Assembly (NCBI RefSeq): GCF_009765995.1
Contig: NZ_LMUI01000032.1
Span: 20,795 to 84,794, forward strand
DNA: 64,000 nucleotides
From: Methylocapsa sp. S129
GTDB lineage: Bacteria; Pseudomonadota; Alphaproteobacteria; Rhizobiales; Beijerinckiaceae
Direction: 5' to 3'
In this document: positions 19,101-27,227 of the stretch, piece after piece
Numbering within the stretch: position 1 is the first letter of the stretch
Layout of the letters: the number at the start of each line of letters is the position of its first letter
Made by a program: the position numbers and the translations under genes
Notes under the pieces: generated by a model
What the model was told of the DNA's origin: nothing
Databases searched by the model: none
What the model saw: only the letters and a program-made list of their open reading frames with translations

Positions 19101-19582
19101 ATCGACGAGGATACGCATCCGTGGTCGTCCCCGGCGACGACCAGCACGCCGCCGTGCGGAGAGGAACCATAGGCGTTACCGTGTTTCAAAGCATCCCCTG
19201 CCCGGTCGACGCCGGGCCCCTTCCCGTACCAGAGGCCGAATACGCCCTCCACCCTGCGATCGGGATTGGATTCGACTTGCTGTGAGCCCAGTACCGCGGT
19301 CGCCGCAAGGTCCTCGTTGACCGCTGGCAGGAATTCGATACCGTTCTCGGCGATCAGCCGCTTGGCGCGCCATATTTCCAGGTCGACGCCGCCGAGCGGC
19401 GATCCGCGGTACCCGGAAATAAAACCGGCGGTATTCAGCCCTGCCGCGCGATCGCGGCTGGCTTGGTCGAGCGCAATGCGGACAAGCGCCTGCGTGCCGG
19501 TCAGGAATACCCGGCCGCTCTGCTTGAGGTTTCGGTCTTCGAGACGATATGGCGCGAGCCTAGTTTCGTCAGTCTGATCCAT
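16139..19582 (-). CDS. Single-chain indolepyruvate:ferredoxin oxidoreductase (IorA-IorB fusion)
   Basis: A 1147-residue 2-oxoacid oxidoreductase that decarboxylates aryl pyruvates to aryl-acetyl-CoA using thiamine diphosphate, Fe-S centres and ferredoxin. The N-terminal pyrimidine-binding part includes GFISGYRGSPLGGVD. The diphosphate-binding part includes GIGCHVMATWMDRETTSLIQ then MGGEGVNWAA. A cysteine cluster follows (CEGCGDCSVESNC, then SCNKDFSCLNGFCPS). The C-terminal IorB-like domain has TGVGGTGVITIGAV. The gene is divergent from an Lrp gene and next to paa genes, so conversion of phenylpyruvate to phenylacetyl-CoA is a reasonable role; indolepyruvate is the alternative. Confidence 0.9.
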   Translation of the reverse strand: MDQTDETRLAPYRLEDRNLKQSGRVFLTGTQALVRIALDQASRDRAAGLNTAGFISGYRGSPLGGVDLEIWRAKRLIAENGIEFLPAVNEDLAATAVLGSQQVESNPDRRVEGVFGLWYGKGPGVDRAGDALKHGNAYGSSPHGGVLVVAGDDHGCVSSSMPHQSDVAFMAWFMPTLNPASIAEYLSFGEYGYALSRFSGMWVGFKAISETVESAASVELHPARVFREPDFVGPEGGLHYRWPDLPGPQIEERMEAKKNAVFAFAEANPIDRHIYAVSHASYGIVTTGKAHLDLMEALRLLGLGEAECRENGIDIYKVGMVWPLARRDALDFVRGKREILIIEEKRGIIESQFKEYFYDYPGDKPHCMVGKRDEQGERLIPWIGELSPRLLAPIVAKRLDAVFPDLGLIERAATLSPDAGRIIQISGATRTPYFCSGCPHNSSTKVPEGSKALAGIGCHVMATWMDRETTSLIQMGGEGVNWAASSKFTGAGHIFQNLGEGTYYHSGSMAIRQAIAAKANITYKILYNDAVAMTGGQPVDGPISVKAIAHTVRAEGVARIALVSDDPKKFHPADFPAGVTIDDRRALDRVQREIREVPGVSVLIYEQACATEKRRRRKRGAMDDPKRFAFINDLVCEGCGDCSVESNCLSVEPMETPFGRKRKINLSSCNKDFSCLNGFCPSFVTVEGATRRKKSHASGLAEDARRLPLPVLPSLEQPYDLLVTGVGGTGVITIGAVIVMAAHLEGKSASVLDFTGFAQKFGAVLSYVRIGSHPVAINQARIDQGSADALIGCDLVVSSSPKASGTYRFGTRAVVNSAEMPTGDVVRFRDADLSARARLAAIARVVGESNLSTFNANAFAEELFGDTVFANMILLGLSWQNGLVPVSLDALTHAIALNGVETQRNIEAFAAGRLAAAKPDFASANRREPPPETLDEVIARRAAFLAAYQDDAWAKRYRATVERVRAAENAHGSDVLAEAVARALFKLMSYKDEYEVARLHMETGFLDELRQNFEGDFKVNYHLAPPLLPLGKDARGRPRKRQFGSWIRTPFRLLARMKGLRGTFLDVFGYTAERRMERELIGWYESLIDAMILRLGSERPQALLVLATAPMEIRGFGPVKEGAAKRVKEEVAMLLRRREQPNDRCAA

Positions 19583-19664
19583 GATTCAGTTCTCGCGCCT
19601 CAAATAACCCCTGCACTCTAACCGAGATCATTGGATAAACTCTTCATATTTCCCCAATGTGGCT

Positions 19665-19685
19665 GCAATTTATGGTATGAATTGC
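19665..19685. promoter_or_regulatory. Inverted repeat in Lrp/oxidoreductase divergent region
   Basis: Arms GCAATT (19665-19670) and AATTGC (19680-19685) are separated by nine bases, and the word CAATTTAT recurs at about 19696. The region is AT-rich, as is usual for Lrp/AsnC binding, and lies between the divergent starts at 19582 and 19732. Binding by the adjacent Lrp-type protein is inferred. Confidence 0.45.
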
Positions 19686-19731
19686 CAGAAAATATCAATT
19701 TATCGGGAAACTATACCAACAGGGAAACCGT

Positions 19732-20190
19732 ATGGAATTGACGGAATCGGACCGAAAGCTTTTGCGCACCCTCCAGGCGGATGGGCGAATCTCCAATCAG
19801 GAATTGGCCGACCGGGCCGGCATGTCGGCGTCCGCTTGCTGGCGGCGCGTCAAGCAATTCGAGGAGGCTGGGGTCATCAAGGCGCATCCAGCCATCATCA
19901 GCGCGGAAGCTGTCGGCCTGACCTTCAGCGCCGTCGTGCACGTGACGCTGACGCGGCATGAAGCCGCCCATGTGACGACGTTTATCGGCCGCGTCAGCGA
20001 GAGACCAGAAGTGCTCGAATGCTTCTCGACCACGGGAGAGGCTGACTACCATCTTCGCGTCGTTTGTCGCGACAAGGACGCCTACAATGCCTTCCTTGAT
20101 GAGTTTCTCTTCCGTCTGCCGGGGCTCGCGCATGTTCGGACGAATTTGATCCTCAAGGAGATCAAAGCGACCAGCAGGCTCCCGCTTTAG
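19732..20190 (+). CDS. Lrp/AsnC-family transcriptional regulator
   Basis: A 152-residue feast/famine regulator. The HTH covers about residues 4-55 (LTESDRKLLRTLQADGRISN, then AGMSASACWRRVKQFEEAGVI). The RAM/effector domain follows, with VLECFSTTGEADYHLRVV and the C-terminal VRTNLILKEIKATSRLPL. It diverges from the 2-oxoacid oxidoreductase gene, whose activation by an aromatic amino acid or oxoacid it probably controls. Confidence 0.92.
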   Translation: MELTESDRKLLRTLQADGRISNQELADRAGMSASACWRRVKQFEEAGVIKAHPAIISAEAVGLTFSAVVHVTLTRHEAAHVTTFIGRVSERPEVLECFSTTGEADYHLRVVCRDKDAYNAFLDEFLFRLPGLAHVRTNLILKEIKATSRLPL

Positions 20191-20363
20191 GGGACATCGG
20201 CAGCCTTCAGCGCAGAACGCGGCATAGATCGGCCCTTACGAAAACGCTTCCTATTCGATGGGTGGCCGAAACCGGCGATGCGGTAGCAGCGACGAATGCC
20301 AATGTTGGTCAGCTCTTTCGTCCGGACTAACCCGCTTCGGCGACGCCTACGGGGGATCCAAAG

Positions 20364-21431
20364 ATGATGGCTTTGAACAACTGCAATCCGCCCCAACGTC
20401 CAATCCTTCGGCCGGCGGTTCAGTCGCCGGCTTTACCTCCGCTGCTTACGACAAATCGTTGGCTTGCGCCGCGTGGCGCGTATCGAGGCGGACTCCGCCG
20501 TTGGGAGTTGTTCGACAAGACGCCGAGAATAGCAGCCCATTCGCGCGAAGGTGTGATCGAACTGATGCCGACCAGCGATGGGGCTAGCTACGGCTTCAAA
20601 TACGTCAACGGGCACCCCAAGAATTCGCGGTCAGGGCTTCAGACCGTCACCGCGTTTGGCGTGCTCGCGGACGTCGCTACCGGCTATCCCGTACTGCTGT
20701 GCGAGATGACCATCCTGACCGCGCTGCGCACCGCGGCGACCTCTGCGCTGGCCGGAAAATACCTGGCGCCTCCCGGCGCGCGTACGATGGCGATCATCGG
20801 CAATGGCGCACAGTGCGAGTTTCAGGCGCTGGCGTTCAGGACGATCTGCGGCGTCGATAAGGTTCGCCTCTATGACATCGACCCCGCCGCGACCCAAAAG
20901 GCGACACGCAATCTCGTGCATGCTGGGCTCGACGTCGTCGCCTGCGAGCCGAGCGAGGAGGCGATCCTTGGCGCTGAGATCGTCACCACCTGCACCGCTG
21001 ACAAGCAATGCGCCACCATCCTGACCGACAACATGATCGGCCTCGGCATGCACATCAACGCCATCGGCGGCGATTGTCCGGGCAAGACCGAGTTGCATCG
21101 CGATATTTTGCTGCGCTCGGATATCTTCGTTGAATATCCCCCGCAGACTCGGATCGAGGGCGAAATTCAACAATTGGAACCCGATCACCAAGTCACCGAA
21201 CTTTGGCGCGTGATCGCCGGACAGATCCGCGGCCGGCGCGACGCGCGCCAGATCACGCTGTTCGACAGCGTCGGGTTCGCCATCGAGGATTTCTCGGCGC
21301 TGCGTTATGTGCGCGACCAGCTCGCAATTGGCAGTCCCTCGATCAACCTCGACTTATTGGCCGACCCCGACGATCCACGAGACCTCTATGGCATGTTGCG
21401 CCGCGCCGAAGAGAAGTCGGCGGTCTGGTAG
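20364..21431 (+). CDS. Ornithine cyclodeaminase family protein with abnormal N-terminus
   Basis: NAD-dependent enzyme of the ornithine cyclodeaminase/mu-crystallin family (ornithine to proline plus ammonia). From about residue 45 the match is complete: RRWELFDKTPR, ELMPTSDGASYGFKYVNGHP, MAIIGNGAQCEFQALAF, and GGDCPGKTELHRDILLRSD with the catalytic Asp, then EPDHQVTELWRV. The first ~44 residues are Pro/Arg-rich and unlike the family. At 20485-20496 another frame reads IEAD just before the RRWE codons, so a one-base deletion near 20494 may have replaced the native N-terminus. It may be damaged. No clear RBS is seen. Confidence 0.75.
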   Translation: MMALNNCNPPQRPILRPAVQSPALPPLLTTNRWLAPRGAYRGGLRRWELFDKTPRIAAHSREGVIELMPTSDGASYGFKYVNGHPKNSRSGLQTVTAFGVLADVATGYPVLLCEMTILTALRTAATSALAGKYLAPPGARTMAIIGNGAQCEFQALAFRTICGVDKVRLYDIDPAATQKATRNLVHAGLDVVACEPSEEAILGAEIVTTCTADKQCATILTDNMIGLGMHINAIGGDCPGKTELHRDILLRSDIFVEYPPQTRIEGEIQQLEPDHQVTELWRVIAGQIRGRRDARQITLFDSVGFAIEDFSALRYVRDQLAIGSPSINLDLLADPDDPRDLYGMLRRAEEKSAVW

Positions 21432-21463
21432 CAATCGCCATTCTTGAAACGTGGAGTTTTACG

Positions 21464-22612
21464 ATGTTCCTTACCAACCAAGACATGGTCGACCTCGTGG
21501 AGTGGCGGCGCAAGTTGCATCGCGCGCCCGAGCTATCCTGCGAGGAACGCGAGACCGCTCGTGAAGTGCAGACGTTTCTCGCCGATACCCGGCCGGACGA
21601 GTTGTTGGTCGAACTTGGCGGCCATGGCGTCGCGGCTGTATACGAGGGCCGCGAGCCCGGACCGACCGTCATGTTCCGCGCCGAACTCGACGGCCTGCCG
21701 ATTCAGGAAATCTCCAACAACGCTCATTGCTCGCAAACGCCTGGGAGAGGCCACATGTGTGGCCATGACGGACATATGGCGACCCTGGCGGCGCTGGCGC
21801 GAGGTCTGGGGCGCAAGCGCCCGCGGCGCGGACGAGCCGTATTGTTGTTCCAACCTGCCGAGGAAAATGGTGTCGGAGCCGCGGCGGTGATCGATGATCC
21901 CAAGTTCCGGAGAATCGCGCCCGACATCGCCTTCGCCTATCACAACATGCCAGGCATTCCTTTGGGCCACGCCGCGCTGAAGATCGGCCCAGTCAATTGT
22001 GCGTCGCGGGGCATGCGCATCATTATTTCAGGCAAGACTGCGCACGCTTCGAGGCCGGAGTTCGGCGTTTCGCCGATGAGCGCGATTGTCAAACTGATGC
22101 CGGCGCTGACCGCGCTCGGCCGCGGCGGTCCGCTCGATGGCGATTTCGCTATGATCACCGTGACCCATGCTGAGATGGGCGAACGCGCATTCGGCATCGC
22201 GCCTGGACGGGCGGAAATATGGGCGACGCTACGCACTTTAACGGATGCCCAGATGGAAGGCCTGCAAGTCGAGGCCGAGCGCCTGACGTATGCGGTCGCG
22301 CGCGAGGCCAGCCTTGGCGTCGAGATTTCCTATCAAGATGTCTTCGCCCATTGCGAAAACGCTCCAGAAGCGGTCGCGCACCTCGCACGCGCGCTCAACG
22401 CCGAGGGCGTGCCCCATGACGAGAACCATCTGCCATCGCTCGGCTCTGAGGACTTTGGACGCTTCGGCAAAAGGACGCCGGCGGCGATGTTCCTGCTCGG
22501 CGCCGGCGAAAATCACCCCAGCGTGCATAACCCCGATTACGACTTTCCCGACGATCTGATTGGCGTTGGCGCGCGGGTTTTCATGCGAACGCTACGCGAT
22601 CTGCTTGGCTGA
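21464..22612 (+). CDS. M20D-family amidohydrolase/peptidase
   Basis: Zinc aminoacylase of 382 residues related to hippurate and indoleacetyl-amino acid hydrolases. The start ATG at 21464 gives MFLTNQDMVDLVEWRRKLHRAPELS. Metal-binding and catalytic blocks are GHMCGHDGHMATLAALA, QPAEENGVGAAAV, FAYHNMPGIPLGHAALK and the dimerisation region GKTAHASRPEFGVSP. The C-terminal metal ligand region is PSLGSEDFGRF. It lies 32 bases after the cyclodeaminase-like gene. An N-acyl amino acid substrate is likely, but the acyl group is unknown. Confidence 0.9.
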   Translation: MFLTNQDMVDLVEWRRKLHRAPELSCEERETAREVQTFLADTRPDELLVELGGHGVAAVYEGREPGPTVMFRAELDGLPIQEISNNAHCSQTPGRGHMCGHDGHMATLAALARGLGRKRPRRGRAVLLFQPAEENGVGAAAVIDDPKFRRIAPDIAFAYHNMPGIPLGHAALKIGPVNCASRGMRIIISGKTAHASRPEFGVSPMSAIVKLMPALTALGRGGPLDGDFAMITVTHAEMGERAFGIAPGRAEIWATLRTLTDAQMEGLQVEAERLTYAVAREASLGVEISYQDVFAHCENAPEAVAHLARALNAEGVPHDENHLPSLGSEDFGRFGKRTPAAMFLLGAGENHPSVHNPDYDFPDDLIGVGARVFMRTLRDLLG

Positions 22613-22944
22613 CGTTTTCCGAACGGCGCCGACCTCTATTGGGATAGCCGTGACGCGAGATTTTCGGAAATTGCTGGGCGCAAGACATTGATTTCGCGCT
22701 TCTCTCAACCACGGAAACTGTCTCGTCGGCGTCGTTCACCGCGCCGACGTGACCTAATCGCGAAGATCGACCCCATCGTATAATAGAACAGCAATGGTCA
22801 TTAACCGCTAAATCCCAATAATTCGCGCCTGCCGTCATCCCAGCGAAGTTACCGGTCCCCTCTGGCCAGAAGGTCGCACCCATATTCGACGAGACAAAGA
22901 CGAAAACGACGAGCCGTCGTCGGAATGCGCCTACGCCGGCGGAA
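22613..22944. other. Intergenic region between convergent genes, no gene supported
   Basis: The 332 bases between the M20 gene and the MscS gene hold no frame with family features or an RBS. A minus-strand frame here contains a low-complexity-free stretch (GATFWPEGTGNFAGMTAG), but it has no start, overlaps the MscS C-terminus and resembles nothing I recognise. Confidence 0.5.
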
Positions 22945-25419
22945 TCAGCGGCGCGTTCCTCGCAACATGCTGGCGACCGGCTTCTCCAGCGACCGCTCGC
23001 GGGTCTCCGTTGGTTGGTCGTGAGCAACCGGATGCGCGAGCGACCGCTCAGAAGACGTCGTCTCATCGAGTTCGCCGCCCGGATCTGGTGAGCCAGAGGC
23101 CTGCTTGATCAATATGGATTGGTTCGGCGCAGCGATTATAACCCCAAGTTCCTGGAACCGCCTCTTCATGCGTCGATTGAATTCCCGCTGCACGGCCCAT
23201 CGACCCGAATCCGTGCATGTGATTTGGCCAACGATCGTCGCGCTCGCGCCGTCCAGCTTGTCCACGCCCCACAATTGCATATCGCCGAGCATCATCGCCT
23301 TGAACTGCGCCTCTTGCCGCATTGCCGCGGCAATCTCTTTCAGCGTCTCGCCGACCCGGTCCGTATCCTCTTCATAGGCGACGCTGACGCTGATTGCTGC
23401 ATTGCCGACGCCGCGATTCGAATTCGTCACGCTGGTGACCGAGCTGAACGGAACGATGTGAACAGAGCCGTCGCCGGCCCGCAGCCGGATGGTGCGAATC
23501 GATAGATTCTCGACCGAACCCGAGAGGCCCGAGACGGTCACCCAATCCCCCACCTGCATGGCGTTTTCCAGCAACAGGAAAAGGCCGGTGATCAGGTCCT
23601 GAACGAGTTTCTGCGAACCAAAGCCAATCGCGATGCCGATGATGCCAGCGCCGGCCAGCAAAGGCGCGATATTCACGCCGATTTCGCTGAGAACGGTAAG
23701 GCCGACAACGGCGATAATAACGATCAGGAGCGACGAGCGAAGCATGGGCAGCAGCGTTCGCAGCCGGGCCGATCGCGCATAACGCGCCTCGCGCGCCAGC
23801 CGCGCAAGATGGGCCTCCGCGGCAGCGTTCGCGCCCTCCCAGACCGCCACCGCCGCCGCCGCCGCGATCGCGATCGTGACAAGCGCGGAAACCAGACGCC
23901 CCCCGATCGCGTCGCCCTGGAACCATACCAGCGCATCGAACCCCCAGGTTTCAAAAAGCGCGACCAAAGTCACCCAGCCAATCAGAATGGAGACGGCCCC
24001 TCGCAACAACGGATAATAGCGATTGGCGCGCTCCTCCAGTCCGGGAAAGCGTTTGGCCATATCGAGATTGACATGAAACATCCGGTCGAGCAGGCCCAAA
24101 ACCAGGATAGCGCCGAGACGCGCCACAACGATCACGGCAATGGTCATCAGAATGAGTTGCAGGGAGCGAGAAAGGCCATCCTGGAGTCTTGCCGCCCAGA
24201 CAAACCACAGCGTCACGATCACAAAGATCGCGATAAAATGCCATGTGCCCGCCAGCCGATTGCGCAGCATCGCGAGGCTCCCATGCGCGCCCTCCGCCGC
24301 GCGAATCTGCTTGGCGATCGGCGCACGACACTGAAGGACAATCGTCAGCAAGAACAAGTTGACGACGAGTGCGACCAGTTTGACCATCGCGTGGTGAATG
24401 TGCGCATTCCATTCGAGCAGTTGCGCCGCTTCGACGAAAGTCGCGCCGAAGACGGCTACGACGGCAATGCGGCGCACCCAGATCTCGATATAGGCGGCCG
24501 TCTGATCGCCCATATGCAAGAGACGCAATCGCCGGTTGGAGGGGGAGACCAGCATCCGGGCGACGCACACGATGGCGCGGCACAGGATGTAGGCCTTCAG
24601 CGCTTCGAATATGATGAGCCTCGTGGATGCCGACGCGCCGACTTCCGTCGCGGCAAGCAGCGCGCCCGCCGCGGCGAAAGCGCCGACCGGAAGCAGCGAG
24701 AGCGCCAGCCGGAGCAAAGCCAGGGGCAGACGGCGCAGCAATCTCAGGGAGTTTGCGCCTCCGGACGGCGCCTGCCCGGGCGGCGTCGGCGAGGAAGAAA
24801 TGTCTTCGACGAGCGTCAGCGTTCGTGGAATTGGGGTTTCGTCATGAGGTCTTTGCGCGACGTCGCTGGAACTCTGGGGTTCGACTTCCAGCGCCGCGCG
24901 CGGTCGGCGGAGCACAAAGCCAACGAGCGCCTCGATCGCGAGCGCGCAGCCGAGCACAAGGGCGAGCCGCCAGCCCGCATTCAACGCCGCGGCTTGCATG
25001 TCGGTGTCCGAGGACAAGCTGACCATTCCGCGCCAGAGCAGCGGCAAGTCGGTCGTAGCGCGGGCGGTCGCGACGATTTCGTCTGAAAAGTCTTCAGCCC
25101 AACCGGTTGCTTGCACGACAAGCTGCGCGCCCAAACTGTCGGGTTTGAGCGACAGCGGCGCGGCGGGCGCATGCTGGACCGGCTTTGCGGGCGCAATGGG
25201 CGATGAAGCCTTCGCGACGGTCTGCAAGGTTTCGATCAATTGAGCGCGCTTGTCCGCGTCCCCCAGGACATTCAGCGCCCTTTCGGCCTCAGCGGGAGTC
25301 AACGATGAGGAGCCTGCCGGCGTGTCGGCGGGATTGGGATTCGGCGCGACTGTCTGGGCATGCGCCGTCACAATCGCGAATAGCGTCACAATAAGAACGC
25401 AAAGGGTCGTCTTCGTCAT
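22945..25419 (-). CDS. Large MscS-family mechanosensitive channel
   Basis: An 824-residue inner-membrane channel, closest in layout to YbiO-type MscS proteins. A signal peptide (MTKTTLCVLIVTLFAIVTAHAQ) is followed by a periplasmic region (about 23-140) and many hydrophobic segments. The pore and beta domain are typical: SEIGVNIAPLLAGAGIIGIA then IGFGSQKLVQDLITGLFLLLEN, AMQVGDWVTVSGLSGSVENL, and SVHIVPFSSVTSVTNSNRG. The last ~50 residues are charged and probably cytoplasmic. It probably releases solutes on hypo-osmotic shock. It stands alone, with no partner gene. Confidence 0.93.
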   Translation of the reverse strand: MTKTTLCVLIVTLFAIVTAHAQTVAPNPNPADTPAGSSSLTPAEAERALNVLGDADKRAQLIETLQTVAKASSPIAPAKPVQHAPAAPLSLKPDSLGAQLVVQATGWAEDFSDEIVATARATTDLPLLWRGMVSLSSDTDMQAAALNAGWRLALVLGCALAIEALVGFVLRRPRAALEVEPQSSSDVAQRPHDETPIPRTLTLVEDISSSPTPPGQAPSGGANSLRLLRRLPLALLRLALSLLPVGAFAAAGALLAATEVGASASTRLIIFEALKAYILCRAIVCVARMLVSPSNRRLRLLHMGDQTAAYIEIWVRRIAVVAVFGATFVEAAQLLEWNAHIHHAMVKLVALVVNLFLLTIVLQCRAPIAKQIRAAEGAHGSLAMLRNRLAGTWHFIAIFVIVTLWFVWAARLQDGLSRSLQLILMTIAVIVVARLGAILVLGLLDRMFHVNLDMAKRFPGLEERANRYYPLLRGAVSILIGWVTLVALFETWGFDALVWFQGDAIGGRLVSALVTIAIAAAAAVAVWEGANAAAEAHLARLAREARYARSARLRTLLPMLRSSLLIVIIAVVGLTVLSEIGVNIAPLLAGAGIIGIAIGFGSQKLVQDLITGLFLLLENAMQVGDWVTVSGLSGSVENLSIRTIRLRAGDGSVHIVPFSSVTSVTNSNRGVGNAAISVSVAYEEDTDRVGETLKEIAAAMRQEAQFKAMMLGDMQLWGVDKLDGASATIVGQITCTDSGRWAVQREFNRRMKRRFQELGVIIAAPNQSILIKQASGSPDPGGELDETTSSERSLAHPVAHDQPTETRERSLEKPVASMLRGTRR

Positions 25420-25713
25420 CGAATGGGCGCCGGCTGGAGCAGTGGAATCTAGGCGAGGTTGCCAAGCCGATTGGGCGACAACATGGCGAGATGGCGAGAT
25501 CGCGCGACATGATGAGTCTCGGCGGTCTGCGTCTCTCGACTGCGTGTGAACGCGTCCTGCGCCGGAAGATTGCCGCGAGTTACGAAGTTCTCTGCGGCGC
25601 CGTCACAAAGGGCCGACAACTCAGATCCAGCAGACCGCCGCCGACGCGCCAGCTTGTGCTGGGGCTACGAGTTCGGCGGATCGGCGACGGCGTTCGACAT
25701 CGAAAGCCTGAGA

Positions 25714-26004
25714 TCAGGCGGCTTCGTCAAGCGCGACAATGATGTCAGTATACACGCGCTCATGCGGCGCGAGACTCGTTTTGCTTGCATCGGTCCAAGT
25801 GGCGAGCTTCACGACCCGCCCGGTGGGAGCGCCATTCGGATACGGCTCTCCCGGCTCGACGATGTTAAGTCCGTTTCCGTCGAGGAAGAATGTATGATCG
25901 CCAAAATTGCTTCGAAGCTGCTTGGCGACCGGATGTTCGTTGGGAACGGCTTCAGCGGTGAATTGAATTAGGGTCCGATCGATGCTTCCAGAAGATAGCT
26001 TCAT
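25714..26004 (-). CDS. Conserved small protein of unknown function
   Basis: Small 96-residue protein with no signal peptide or membrane segment. The ATG at 26004 has AAAGGAG seven bases upstream, which decides the start over the in-frame GTG at 26007. The sequence is well-ordered (SIDRTLIQF, HPVAKQLRSNFGDHTFFLDGNG, LNIVEP, APHERVYTDIIVALDEAA) and looks like a real cytoplasmic protein. I do not recognise a named domain. It lies 294 bases from the MscS gene; nothing supportable is seen in that gap. Confidence 0.65.
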   Translation of the reverse strand: MKLSSGSIDRTLIQFTAEAVPNEHPVAKQLRSNFGDHTFFLDGNGLNIVEPGEPYPNGAPTGRVVKLATWTDASKTSLAPHERVYTDIIVALDEAA

Positions 26005-26292
26005 CACGTGCTCCTTTTGTCTTTCGTCGGGTTGCGCTGGGTTGCGCTATTTCATCGCAAAAATCCGCGTGCCGCCCACGGGGCGAAGCATGCGGCCACA
26101 CGGTGATTCTCTCGCGTTCACAAACACGCTTTCCGTCTGGACTCCGACGGTGTCGCCACGGCGATGAATCGACAAGCGACGTCCATCGAAAGGTCAACCG
26201 CGCGACGCAGCCATCTCAGCGCGCCTCCCATGCAGGACGTTCCCCGAAGGCTCAGGCAACCGTCGCGACAACGTCGCTCAGCCTTCGTCCGA

Positions 26293-26658
26293 TCATACCT
26301 CTTCGTGCGTAATCAACGTCAGCCCGCCGTCGTCGTCGACGAGAGCAGCGACGACTTCCGCCGAGTTCAACCCTCTCGCCCTCAGCGCGGCCGACGCTTC
26401 CGGCATGGCATCGATCGACCTTCGAAGAACTTGCATGTCCTCCTTACTAGACTGCGCGACCGTGGCGCCGACCTGCAGTTGGATTTCAAGCGGCAACGTC
26501 TCTAAGGCGACAATCGTGACGCTCGGAACGGCGCGCCCAAGTTGGGGAGCGGAGTCCTGCAGTTCGTTTGAGGGTGGATACCCCTTCTCGACTTGTGCGT
26601 AGGCGGGAACCCCTACGATCACGGCGACGCAAATGGCAACCATCGTCAATCTTCGCAT
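26293..26658 (-). CDS. Small secreted protein of unknown function
   Basis: A 121-residue protein with a clear signal peptide (MRRLTMVAICVAVIVGVPAYAQ, cleavage after Ala-Tyr-Ala) and an RBS-like AAAGGAA seven bases upstream. The mature part, about 99 residues, is acidic, lacks Cys, and contains a predicted helical stretch SSKEDMQVLRRSIDAMPEAS. It is probably periplasmic. No family is recognised. The gap 26005-26292 upstream of its neighbour shows no further gene. Confidence 0.6.
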   Translation of the reverse strand: MRRLTMVAICVAVIVGVPAYAQVEKGYPPSNELQDSAPQLGRAVPSVTIVALETLPLEIQLQVGATVAQSSKEDMQVLRRSIDAMPEASAALRARGLNSAEVVAALVDDDGGLTLITHEEV

Positions 26659-27227
26659 GATCGTTCCTTTCCGTAGCTATGGCGGAGGAGGATCACCTTC
26701 CTGACGAAGCATTGATACAGGATGAATTTGGTCGTTCGCCGTCGTGGATGAGGTCTTTCGGTGAAACAAATGCGACGAAAATATGCGGCGGCGCGGAGAC
26801 TGGGCTCAAGACCTCCATTGAAGGAGGCTTCGATGGGTTATTTGTTTCTGCTGAGTAAGCGGCAGATGGGGCGCTGACCTCCGACGCAGCCAGCATCCTG
26901 AATCACAACAAAGCCCGCCCGGGAATCCCCATTCGATTCAATCTATTCAATCTAGATGATTCAGACTCTAGAGGATTGGCGTCGCATCCACACCCGACAC
27001 GACCATTGCGCCCACGCCGACTTGTCGGTATCGGCATCGCCGCAGCCATCCTTTTCCGACTGTAATCAACGAGTCCTGAACCTCGGTCGGAAGACAGCCA
27101 GCGATCGCTCTTTCCACCACGTATCGATGCCGCGGCTTTTCGCATCATGGACTTCCTCGCCCGCGTTGATAAAATCAGATACGCGTGGGGACCGCCGCCT
27201 GCGCGGCGATGGAAGAGGCATCCCCTC
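26659..27227. other. Intergenic region upstream of the quinol oxidase operon
   Basis: No gene is supported in these 569 bases; the open frames lack RBS and family features. Two TCTAGA hexamers (26951-26956 and 26967-26972) are spaced by 10 bases and preceded by a repeated ATTCAATCTA word at about 26935-26953. This AT-rich patch is a candidate control region for cyoA, although it lies about 260 bases upstream. Confidence 0.4.

Noticed and set aside
20187..20396. Minus-strand frame resembling a basic DNA-binding or transposase fragment
   Set aside because: Only basic-residue bias; no recognisable transposase catalytic motif and no terminal inverted repeats.
22581..23066. Minus-strand frame with a protein-like stretch after the MscS gene
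   Set aside because: Half of it overlaps the MscS C-terminus, no start or ribosome site, no family match.
23809..25086. 425-codon plus-strand frame
   Set aside because: Antisense to the MscS gene; extreme Arg/Gln/Asp composition typical of a shadow frame in high-GC DNA.
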